Assembly: GCF_040869045.1 (NCBI RefSeq)
Contig: NC_090322.1
Span: 80,313,675 to 80,377,674 of the forward strand
Source of the DNA: Eurosta solidaginis
Lineage: Eukaryota; Arthropoda; Insecta; Diptera; Tephritidae
Direction of reading: 5' to 3'
DNA: 64,000 nt
The translations under genes were made by a program, and so were the position numbers. Shown here piece after piece: positions 9,752 through 19,400 of the stretch (position 1 is its first letter; the number at the start of each line of letters is the position of its first letter). The notes under the pieces were generated by a model. That model saw only the letters and a list, made by a program, of their open reading frames with translations, did not search any database and was not told where the DNA came from.

Positions 9752-11746
9752 GTGCCGGTATATAAAAATAAAATTTATAAATCTCCCTGGCACAATAGTG
9801 AGCTCAAACATCTAAAAAATTTGAGAAACAAGTTCTTTAAAAAATATAAGTTTACTACTAATCAGCGTCGATTTTATGATTTGTTTATTGTTTATAAGAA
9901 AAAATTTAACAATCTTAATAAGTCTTTATATGCTAAGTACGTCAGAAATTTTGAGGTAAACATCAAGAGCAATCCGAAGAACTTTTGGAATTACATTAAC
10001 TCCATGAAGAGCGTATCTAGCATACCGAAATCAGTAAGCTACAATAATATTACTGCCAACTCTGTTAATGGGGCTGCTAATCTCTTTGCTGACTTCTTCT
10101 CGGCGAACTTTATCACAGATAATGATTTAACTGTGGAAGATACAGATAACATACACAAGTTAATTAAGTCTCCCTCCGCTAATAATTTTGGGTCACTTAC
10201 TCTCACTGAGGCAGACATAGTTGAGGGGATTATAAAACTTAAAAATTCCTCCAGAACTGATGTTGACAATCTTTCAGTTATTCTATTGAAAAATTGTCCT
10301 TCGCTAGTACGACCGTTAATGATTATATTCAATAAATCATTGGCATCGGGTATTTTTATTGATGACTGGAAACAAGCATCAGTCACTCTCATTTTTAAGT
10401 CTGGCAACAATAGTAACTGTTCTAATTACAGGCCTATTTCCAAATTGTCTACAACTTAGAAGCTTTTTGAATGTGTTGTCAATGACAAGCTTTACTTTAG
10501 TATTAAACACCTGATTTGCGCCAATCAACATGGTTTTGTCCCGGCCAGATCCACATTAACGAACCTCGCTGTCTTTTCTGAGGATTGCTACGCGGCATTT
10601 AGGCGGGGTTTTCAGGTTGATACATTATACCTAGACTTCTCCAAGGCATTCGATAAAATTTCTCATAGAATTTTAATTGCGAAATTAGCTTGTTATGGGT
10701 TCCACTCTACGTTCCTACAGTGGATTAAATCTTACCTGCACAACAGAAGTAATGTTGTAAATATTGACGGTGTTTATTCGAAACCATTTTGGGCCACGTC
10801 TGGAGTGCCCCAGGGCAGTATTCTGGGCCCTTTACTATTTATCTTGTTCATTAATGACATTAGCTCTTGCTTCTCATCTACCAAATTTCTGCTTTATGCT
10901 GATAATCTCAAGATCTATTCTGAGATCAGTTGTTATAATGATCTCGTTGTTCTTCAATCTGAGATTAATAAGCTTTATATCTGGTGTGTTAAGAACCCTT
11001 TTTTCCTTAATATAAGTAAGTGCCACACTGTGACGTATGGTAAACTGCTGAGGCCACTTCATACCTTCTATCATATTGCAGAAACCTTTCTTCGAACGGC
11101 TCTTGAAGTTAAAGACTTGGGGGTATACTTCGACTCAAAGTTTAATTTTAACACTCACGTCAGCTTCACAATTTCTAAGGCGCTTTCAATGCTTGCTATT
11201 GTCAGACGCCATTCCGCAAACTTCTCTGACCCCTACACACTCAAAGTTTTATATACGTCCTTTGTGCGGTCCAAACTTGAGTATGCGGCTTTCATTTGGC
11301 GGCCCTACCACGCAGTTCACATCAACCGCCTGGAGCGGGTTCAAAAAATCTTTATGCGCTTCGCGCTTATTTCATTACGTTTCTCTGAACCGATCCCGTC
11401 TTATGAGTCTCGATGCCAACTAATATCCTTATTATCCCTAAACAATCGCAGAATTCTTTTGGCCTCGTTGTTCATTTTCGATCTTTTCACGGGCAAAATT
11501 GACTGCGCACTGCTTCTTGAAAGACTATGCTTAAATACTCCCTGTAGAAACCTCCGCCACTTTGAAATCTTTTTCATAGGGCTGAGTAGAACTGTTTATA
11601 ACTCAAAAGCGCCTATTAACAGAGCCCTATCAGAAATTAATTGCTTCTCAAGTGTTTTGGATATTGATTTCTCCGACTCAAAATACGCTTTTCAACTTAA
11701 ACTAAAAAATTACTTAATCTGTAATAATATAAATTCTTTTTGCTAG
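9752..11746 (+). pseudogene. Reverse transcriptase of element C: one long frame with a single stop and YADN
   Basis: One reading frame runs 9752-11746 with a single TAG at 10457-10459. RT motifs in order: YRPISKLST just before the stop, HGFVPARST, LDFSKAFDKISH, SGVPQGSILGPLLF, then LLYADNLKIY where YADD is expected. The second Asp of the catalytic pair is Asn (GAT to AAT), which should abolish polymerisation. The C-terminal connection (DLGVYFDSKFNFN, FVRSKLEYAAFIWRPY) is typical of the jockey/CR1 group. Confidence 0.8.
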
Positions 11747-11843
11747 TGTTCTCCATAGCTTAATATAAGCTGGTCTCTGTAATTTAGTCATAAGTGTCTG
11801 TACTAAACATTTGTTACTAGACTAAATAAATAAATAGATAAAT

Positions 11844-12100
11844 TGGCCGGACGGTACCTACATGTTTTATGCCGACTCCGAACGGCATCTGCAAGGCAGA
11901 TGAGTTTTCACTGAGAGCTTTTCATGGCAGAAATACACCCGGAGCGCTTGCCAAACACTGCCGAGGAGCGATCCCGCTTAGAAAAACGTTCTTCTAATTG
12001 AAAAACCTTATTTCTAAAATTTTTATGTTGCTTTGTCCGGGGTGCAAACCCAGGGCATACGGTGTGGTAGGCGGAGCACGCTACCATCACACCACGGTGG
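11844..12100 (-). mobile_element. tRNA-derived SINE, 5' part with A and B boxes
   Basis: In minus orientation it begins CCACCGTGGTGTGATGG. TGGTGTGATGG (12084-12094) fits a pol III A box and GGTTTGCACCC (12040-12050) a slightly degenerate B box, spaced as in a tRNA. The TSD TAGATGTTTTA sits at 12101-12111 and again at 7864-7874. Together with the 97-bp 3' part the SINE is about 354 bp. Confidence 0.75.
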
Positions 12101-12111
12101 TAGATGTTTTA

Positions 12112-12464
12112 GGGTGGCATTAAACCAGGGTCTACTTTTATGTTTGCATACTTTTAGTTTTACCGTCAATGTTTCAATGTTTCTAAAATCCCGATAGGTA
12201 AACAAACAAGGCTTGCTTGACGTTTTAAAGTCGTAAATTAAGAACATTAGGTCATGTTTAAAGAAGCTAGATGCGGATAGTGGGTATAGTGAAGCAATAT
12301 CTGAAGATCATTCACGAAGAATAAATCTAAGAGCGAGGAGCTAGAGCTTGTGAAATGCGTTGGTAGAGTACAGTTGGTGGGAAAGAGTCCCAAAGATTCC
12401 ATACTCAGTTTCAAACAGCCATCCACAAGCAAATTACTATTAACATCACCAGCGATGATAATAT
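12112..12464 (-). pseudogene. Endonuclease end and linker of B2
   Basis: Minus-strand frames contain IIIAGDVNSNLLVDG (the position of the GDFN motif of AP-like endonucleases), then SLLDLFFVND and, in another frame, LIYDF and YRDFRN, a normal order for the end of the endonuclease and the linker in jockey-like ORF2 proteins. A frameshift lies near 12270-12290. The linker continues in the block at 7863 and below, across the SINE. Confidence 0.6.
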
Positions 12465-12562
12465 TGTAACGAATTCTGGGTATTTCTGATAATTATCCAC
12501 CTTCTGCTAAAGTTCGAATCGCTGAACTGTCGAATAAATAACTCCAATATTCAGTATTGCAA
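12465..12562 (-). mobile_element. Family D LTR end fragment, inverted relative to the next LTR
   Basis: Starts TGTAACGAATTCTGGG on the plus strand, the reverse complement of the family D LTR 3' end seen at 12990-13075 and 58606-58700. Homology stops after TATTGCAA at 12562. It lies head to head with the plus-strand LTR of D1. Confidence 0.7.
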
Positions 12563-12654
12563 ACACTAAGCTGTTAGGAAATAAAGGCACAACAACAAAA
12601 ACACTAAAGCCAGCTACACTTGTGTACATGAACACGTCAATCATCATTTACATA

Positions 12655-13075
12655 CATACATGGAAGGCAACGATAAGTACATACACACACATAACCAGCA
12701 GCTCGAAGTGAAGAGATATCTTACACACACACATCTAATCATCAGCCGAAGTTCTTACTCACACATACACACACATATAACTAATTACCACGCAGGAGGT
12801 ACAAGAGTTGTAGAAGGTGAAACGTCTAGACCTTTGGAGAAATATGCGGATGAGGCAACAGAGAGTATAAAAGCAGCGCAAGCTTAGTAATAACCAATCA
12901 GTTTGATTTAAATATGCTATTAGTTGCGAAGTGAAGTATAATTGTACTACCACCAAAGTAGTCTGATAAAGACCATTTTGCAATACAGAAAATTGGAGTT
13001 ATATATTCGACAGTTCAGCGATACGAACGTTAGCAGAAGGTTGCAAATAAGCGGAATTTCCCAAAACTCGCTACA
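12655..13075 (+). mobile_element. 5' LTR of gypsy-type element D1 (start not exact)
   Basis: Aligns with the LTR of D2 (58606-59111, minus) from about GGCAACGA onward and ends in ...CTCGCTACA at 13075, followed by the presumed primer-binding region and gag. The first about 100 bases of the LTR cannot be matched, so the left edge is approximate. It contains a TATA box (12866-12873). Confidence 0.65.
12866..12873 (+). promoter_or_regulatory. TATA box in D1 LTR
   Basis: TATAAAAG within GAGTATAAAAGCAGCGCAAG, conserved at the same place in the D2 LTR (58814-58821, minus) and echoed in the LTR at the right window edge. It is the likely U3 core promoter. Transcription is inferred only. Confidence 0.6.
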
Positions 13076-13126
13076 ATCTGTGTCATAAGAGGAATTGTTG
13101 AATAAATTCCAGATGACAACAAGGAC

Positions 13127-14274
13127 ATGGCCAAGTTAAGTGATTTGAAGATCCCGCAGCTCAAAAAGGAGTTGGAGAACCGTGGGTTGAATAAAACCGG
13201 CACTCAACCCGAACTACAAACACGACTACGAGAGGCAATGGAATCAGAAGGAATTGACGTGGAAGGGTATGTGTTTCATTTTGAGGGCGATGAGACAACA
13301 AAATTGGAGGAGAAAAACGAAACACCGCAGACAATGGCGAATACAGACTTGAACATGATATTGGCTGCAATATCGGCACAAATGTCCGAAATGTCATCAC
13401 AAATATCCACAAACATGTCATCTAAACTGGAAGAACAGAAGTCATATATGTCATCACAACTGGAAGAGCAGAAGACATATATGGCATCACAACTGGAAGA
13501 ACAGAAGACATATATGTATGACATCTCAGTTGGCTGAGCAGTTGAAAGCACAGGATGCCCGCATATCCTCGTAGCTGGAGGCACAGGAGATAAGGGTATC
13601 ATCAAAGCTGGAGGCGCAAGATACAAAAATATTGCAACTCTAGGACAAAATCGATGCCAAGATTGAAACATTGAGAGGTCGTATACAGGAGTTGCAACTA
13701 AATCGCCCAGCAGTTTGAGCGAGTAATCCAAAGGTAAAAACACAATCCTTTGACGGTTCTGTTCCTTTCCAGGTCTTTATGCTACATTTTGAGAAGACCA
13801 CAACAGTGAACAACTGGAATGCTGAAGATAAAGTTGCTGCTCTCTTCGTAGCATTGAAAGAACCAGCTGCCGAAATCTTACAGACTATTGCAGAGTACGA
13901 ACGGAACAGTTATGCAACATTGATGGCTGCTGTCGAGAGACGTTACGGAAGCGAGCATAGGAAACAGATATACCAAATCGAGTTGCAAAACCGCTATCAA
14001 AAGGCGAATGAGACTTTGCAGGAGTTTGCGTCGGATGTCGAAAGGCTGACCCATCTATCAAATGGGGACGCTCCCGTGGAATACACCGAGAGAGTAAAAA
14101 TCCAGAGCTTTATAAATGGCATAACGGACGTGGAAGCAAAGCGAGCTACATACGCAAACCCAAAGCCAACATTTGCTGAAACGGTATCCCATGCATTGAC
14201 TCAGGAAACGGCCTCACTATTGAGTAAGCTAGAATACGAAGCTCATCGCGTGGAAGTGGAAAGGCCCACACTGT
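13127..14274 (+). pseudogene. gag of gypsy-type element D1, frameshifted and 3' truncated
   Basis: The first frame, 13127-13537, begins MAKLSDLKIPQLKKELENRG, a SAP-like helix pair followed by LQTRLREAME. A coiled-coil-like part includes three 11-residue repeats of the type MSSQLEEQKTY. A second frame, 13779 to about 14274, carries the gag core (WNAEDKVAALFVALKEPA, RRYGSEHRKQIYQIELQNR). Stops and a frameshift lie at 13537-13740. It breaks off after RVEVERP, where D2 continues into a CCHC knuckle, and joins unrelated mag-like sequence. Confidence 0.75.
13415..13513 (+). repeat. Three 33-bp tandem repeats inside D1 gag
   Basis: Three consecutive units, each encoding M(S/A)S(Q/K)LEEQK(S/T)Y. Copy D2 has a related but different repeat series here (SSQLESQE, ASRIEAQE), so the coiled-coil region varies between copies. 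Confidence 0.75.
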
Positions 14275-14456
14275 GTACACACAATTTTGGAATCATTAAA
14301 AAGATAAAAATGTATCGTACTCCACAACGCGGCACAAGAACACCTACACACACATAATAATAACGATTCTCTTATTGATTTGGATAATAATGAAGGCGAG
14401 TTACCAAATCAGTTGTTAATCAGAATACGAATGAAATTTTTGCGACATCTGTTAAA

Positions 14457-14735
14457 ATGCCCAAATTTTGGACTGAAGCATGGTTCATCCATGCTGAAAT
14501 GCAATTTAGTCGAAAGAATACTACTCAAGAAAGGACAAAATATGAATATGTCATAACTGCACTTACGCAGGATGTAATTATGAAAATTCTTGATTTTATT
14601 CAAAATCCCCCCGAAAATAACAAATTTTCTGCATTAAAGCAAATTTTAATTGAACGGCACTCATTAAGTGAGAATGCCAAGTTAGATCGAGTGTTATCCG
14701 ATGATATCGGAAATGGGAAATCGCAAGCCTTCTGA
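14457..14735 (+). pseudogene. gag fragment of L
   Basis: 92-codon frame starting MPKFWTEAWFIHAEMQF and containing TKYEYVITAL, ALKQILIERHSLSENAKL and RVLSDD, a pattern conserved in mag-type gypsy capsid regions. It ends early at a stop after KSQAF; further gag-like residues follow in another frame. Only part of a gag, so inactive. Confidence 0.65.
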
Positions 14736-14915
14736 GTTTTATCGCCCTCTTGCTACTCTCTGGAAACAATTTTAGCTTCAGTTAGCAATTCTTCAAATTC
14801 TAAAAGCGAAAATGCAATTAATAACAATAGCTCGAAAAAGTAAAGTATTCCGTTGTTGCAGCGACGAACAACGGGAACTTAGATATTTCAACTCGTCGCT
14901 GATTTGTATTTGACA

Positions 14916-15230
14916 GAGAGAACAAATTGAATTTTTTAATAGATAGTGGAGCAGAAATTTCAGTGCTTCCGGTTTCAAAATTTTCATGTTCGAAAAATTC
15001 ATCAGATATTATTTTTACCGGCAGCTAACGCTTCAACGATTTCGACATACGGTAAAAAAACTTTTAGATATAAATTTAGGACTACGTCGCGAATTTCCGT
15101 TCACGTTTTTAATAGCGGATATAGCCAAACTAATTATCGGTGCTGATTTTCTGTGTAAATATGGTCTCTTAGGTGATATTAAACGCAAACGCTTAGTATA
15201 TCCGGTATCGCATCTCTACGGTTACCTTGC
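14916..15230 (+). pseudogene. Retroviral-type aspartic protease fragment of L
   Basis: A frame near 14930 reads NFLIDSGAEISVLPVS, with the D-S/T-G-A active-site motif of retropepsins. The neighbouring frame at 14986-15291 continues with REFPFTFLIADIAKLIIGADFL, the second conserved block (LIGADFL). One frameshift separates the halves. Confidence 0.65.
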
Positions 15231-15240
15231 GGGCAGCTGT

Positions 15241-16472
15241 TACCAAAAAAACTCCTGGTACGCCGGGTGGCGTCACCTTCGCCGTCTCTGACACCGTGGA
15301 GGGCGCCGCCTCCAGATTGTGGCCATTTTTAATAGAAAATTTATTAATAGGTTAACGTGGCGGCCTTCTCCGCCAGATTTGGTAAAACATTAAAAGAAAC
15401 AACTTCTCTTTTATTTCAAATTAATTTTAATTATTTAACTTAATAAAATGCACACACGAACTTGGAAAAACGTCTGTCTCTTACAGTTGCCGAAAATATA
15501 TTAATGGCGGTGCAATATAAAAATGCCGATGGCACTATTGCCAATCGTCATTTTTATATTTCATTACGCTCATGCAAATGTGACTATGAACATCACCTAC
15601 GACTGTAGAGTGTCTGGTCAAATGACGTGGAATGACGAGAGCGTTTTAGAGGGTTCTATACAGTCCGGTTGAACTATTTAACAGGGGTCGATTTTTTTGT
15701 CAAATTGTATTATTGAATACTCGAAATTGTTGGCTATTCAACAAGGAGCATACATCTCCTTTTCTTCATTTTAAAGATATTTTTTCTTGCTTCAAAATGA
15801 TTGAAGTTAGCTCGATAAGTTTTTAGTCATAAGAAAAGCGGTCTGTAGCATTTGAAAAGTTTTAGCGTTCCATTTTTGGAGCTCAACCATAAATTTAAAG
15901 ACTTTTTTTTTTGCGACAGCAGCCATTCGTCGATTATGCACGAATTGGCAAAAGGATTTCAATTTAATTTTTTTCTTATATCATACAAATGCAATATATA
16001 TATATATATATACATATGAATCCCTATTGCGGGCAATATCTTTCGAACAACAAGACGAAAGTAATATACGTGCACGTAATACATATTGCTATCGCAATTT
16101 CATCTTTATTTCTTTTGTAACCAATTTTCTTAGTACATATTAGTATCATTATACTGTGCGCATTATATCAAATTGACATTTTGTTATACTCAAAATTAAG
16201 TTCTACTACAACCACATAATAATTTTGTAAGCGAGCCCAATTATCGAAATTTGTATCCAAATTGTATAGTATTAAAATATGTTTTGTGAATGGATAAACA
16301 AAAAATTCAACCAAATTCTTACTTTGTAGGTAGTATATTTACTATACATAAGTACATTTAATTACATAGTTTTCTCACACACAGCGTTTATAACGATTAT
16401 CGAAAAAAAGGAAACATAAATAATTGTATAATTTGAAATATTACGAGCAAAAGTAAGAGAAAGGACAAGAAC
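15241..16472 (+). other. Noncoding AT-rich stretch
   Basis: No credible ORF. It contains a GC-rich patch at 15240-15390, a near-palindrome at 15514-15560, a T-rich stretch around 15900-15990 and a TA dinucleotide run at 15994-16012. No LTR boundary identified, although it could contain remains of element L. Confidence 0.5.
15514..15560. repeat. Near-perfect palindrome, partly shared with element K LTR
   Basis: The left arm AATATAAAAATGCCGATGGCA (15514-15534) pairs, with one mismatch and one bulge, with the right arm 15539-15560 around a CTAT loop. The left arm plus loop is present reverse-complemented at about 21678-21702 inside the K LTR region. Confidence 0.7.
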
Positions 16473-16480
16473 CCCCCGAC

Positions 16481-19400
16481 GCTTCCCAAGGCAGTCGGTT
16501 CTATGTACCGGAGCGACTCGGGATTTTTCCCGACCAAGGACTGTCATTTCAGTGTAACCCCATTTAATTTGTTTCGTCCCTCCCATAAATTGTCATCCTC
16601 CCAGCAGCTCCTTGCAGCAGGACTGCTCCATATTCTCTTGCTCCGGGAAGGTATCGAATCCAATCCGGGTCCGTCTCCTGACCCCGGTCCTGAGAAATGG
16701 TTTTGCTGCATCTGCCGGAAAAGAATCTTTTTAGGACGGTCATACTCTGTTCAGTGTGTCTCGTGTAAGGGATGGTTGCATCGGACAGGTTGCTCTGGGC
16801 TTGATCCCAAAACCCGACGTCCACGTAACTTTTATAAATCTTTTGTGGCTCCTTGCTGTTCACGCCCAAGGGCGCCTCGTAGTCTACGTCTAAGCGCCCC
16901 CCCATTACCTTCCAGCAGCCCCGCTGCTCAGCAAGCCACAACAAGTACCCGCTGCTGCTCGCGCCTTACGGCGCCAACAACTCAAACAGCTGCTACCACT
17001 CATAACTACAATCTTCGTAGTAGAGTCGGAAGCAATGCTGAGCAACAGCCCCTGCCCCCGTCTTCTCCCCCCCTCTTTTCCGGCAGCAATCGTGTAGGTC
17101 AGGGAACCAGACTCTTAGTCCCTACCTCCGTTTGTACCGTTTGCCAGCACAGAATATATATGTTTGCGACATCCGCCCAATGCAGCTCCTGCCTTGGGTG
17201 GTGCCACTTTCCTAGATGTTCTGGTCTCCGCGACGGCAACCCCTCGACGGGTTTCATCGCGCCATGTTGCCAGGTCGCAAACCCAAATCATCCGGGTACC
17301 CCAATGCTTGCCCAAGGACGCCCAGTCCCAGGGCCACAACAGCAATTGCGTCCTGGCCTTCCTCAACCCAGGCGTAGTCACCCGTCACTTACCCCCAGAG
17401 TGGCGACGTCTCCCCTCATGCACTTCAGAATTCTGCAGTTAAACTGTAATGGACTAACTGGGAAGATTACGGAGATAGTCAATTTCATGAAGCGGCACAA
17501 CATCCGCATTGCTGCGATTCAAGAGACTAAACTCACAGCACGATCTGCATTGCAGACCTGCTCTGGGTATAATGTCCACAGAAAAGATCGCGAGAGCGGA
17601 AATGGAGGCGGCCTCGCGTTTATAATACACCACTCTGTGCAGTATCACATATTTGATCCTGGCATCGACCGCAGGGACAACGTCTTAGAACGTCAAGGCC
17701 TATCTGTCCGGTCAGGCGATGCAAACCTAGAAATCATCAACATCTACATCCCCCCTGCCACCTGTTGCCCCGGTGGATACCGCCCTAATATCAGAGCCTT
17801 ACTCACTGGAAACAATCGCATTATTTTAGGCGACTTCAATGCCCATCATGATTTATGGCATTCAAATTTGCGGGCGGACAGTAGGGGCGAGATGTTGGCG
17901 GATCAAATAGAAGAAACGACGTTCTGCACAATAAACGGAGACGCTCCCACACGTATGGTAGGAAGCTGTCACAGTTCGCCAGATATCTCAATCGTGAGCG
18001 CAGAACTCGTAAACTGCGTCAACTGGCAGCCGATGGTATCATTGGCATCCGACCACCTGCCTATACTTGTTTCGCTCGAGCGTACCGCCGACTTCATCGT
18101 CACCGAAAAACGCACTTTCATAAACTTTAAAAAAGGAAAGTGGGAAGAATATAAATCCTTTACAGACAATCTCTTTGCTGCCCTCCCTATCCCGACTGAT
18201 GCCCGCCAAGGGGAGCGTGCCTTCCGCAAGGTCGTTGAATCCGCCTCGGCACGTTTCATTCCCGCTTGGAGAATTCCCGAAATCCGGCCCCACTTCCCGG
18301 CGGAGGCCGCAAACTTAGCGAGAGAACGTGACCTTATAAGGCAGCTTGATCCAGGCGACCCCCAAATAAGGGATATAAACCAACGCATCAGATTGCTTGT
18401 GGATGAACACAAGCGGGCGAAATGGGAGGAGCACCTAAGAGGTTGTAACCTCTCTACCGGTGTGGGTAAACTTTGGTCCACCGTAAAGTCCCTATCGAAT
18501 CCGACTAAGCACAAAGACAAAGTTTCCATCGCCTTTGGCGACAAAGTGCTGTCGGATGCGAAAAAATGCGCGAGCGCTTTCTGCCGACAATATATAATGC
18601 ATTCTACGGTCGACAAAGTTAGACGGAGGGCCAACAGACACGCACATAAACACAAATTCAGCGCGTCACCAATCACCATCACCGCTAAAGAGGTTGAGGA
18701 CGCCATTGGTCGCGCTAAACCATCCAAAGCAGTGGGCCCAGACGGCATAGCCATGCCGATGCTTAAAAGCCTAGGGAAAGAGGGTTTCAAATATTTAGCG
18801 CAGGTCTTCAACCTGTCTCTTTCCACCTTTGTCATACCCGAGAAATGGAGAATGGCCAAGGTGGTCCCGCTACTAAAGCCTGGTAAACCAGCTAACATAG
18901 GAGAGTCGTATCGTCCGATATCTCTCCTATCGCCAGTAGCAAAGACGCTCGAAGCCATTTTGCTCCCTTATTTCCAAGCATATTTGCAACTAGCCTCCCA
19001 TCAGCATGGCTTCAGAAAACTCCATAGCACTACCTCCGCGCTAAATGCCATCAGCACCCAGATAAATTGCGGTTTAAATCAAAACCCCCACCATAGAACA
19101 GTACTCGTAGCGCTAGACCTATCAAAAGCTTTTGATACGGTCAACCATGGCTCGTTACTGCAAGACCTGGAAGGGTCTACCCTTCCCCCATGTCTTAAAA
19201 GGTGGACCGCAAATTATCTGGGTGGTCGGCAGGCATCGGTGCTATTTAGAAACGAAACATCAAAGCCAAGGAGAATTAAACAAGGGGTGCCACAGGGTGG
19301 TGTCCTATCCCCACTTTTGTTTAATTCCTACATATCTAAGCTACCTTCACCACCGGAAGGAGTCACAATCGTTTCCTACGCCGATGACTGCACAGTAATG

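Larger units (their letters stand above)
7972..11843 (+). mobile_element. Nearly complete non-LTR retrotransposon C inserted in a SINE
   Basis: The left edge follows ...CCCTACAAAT and the right edge precedes TGGCCGG; joining them restores the SINE. The 3' tail is an AAAT repeat (about 11823-11840). The only target duplication visible is a short AAAT, which cannot be told from the tail. The element carries ORF1 (8086-8870) and ORF2 (endonuclease plus RT, ending at 11746) and is about 3.9 kb, a normal length for the jockey/CR1 group. It is broken by a few frameshifts and one stop. Confidence 0.8.
6862..12464 (-). mobile_element. Jockey-like non-LTR remnant B2, interrupted by a SINE that contains element C
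   Basis: Minus-strand element in two blocks. 12464-12112 holds the end of the endonuclease and linker; 7863-6862 continues the linker into RT. Joining the blocks across the SINE TSD restores a normal linker reading order. Its 3' end is cut by A2 at 6861/6862, where a frame with INRNSFSTHDLDNIVIDNSV breaks off. Its 5' end is cut by a family D LTR fragment at 12465. Confidence 0.65.
14358..15240 (+). mobile_element. mag-like gypsy element fragment L (gag and protease)
   Basis: Fragment joined to D1 gag at about 14275-14360, holding a gag piece and a protease piece with deleted or unreadable sequence between them. No LTR recognised. It may belong to the same family as J (29811-31224), which carries the complementary RT and integrase pieces. 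Confidence 0.55.

Noticed and set aside
12040..12100. Possible tRNA gene
   Set aside because: Pol III boxes are present, but there is no full cloverleaf; flanking TSD and A/T-rich tail show a SINE.
17969..18958. 329-codon ORF on the minus strand
   Set aside because: It lies antisense to the family A ORF, has no recognisable domain, and similar antisense frames appear in the other family A copies as a codon-usage side effect.
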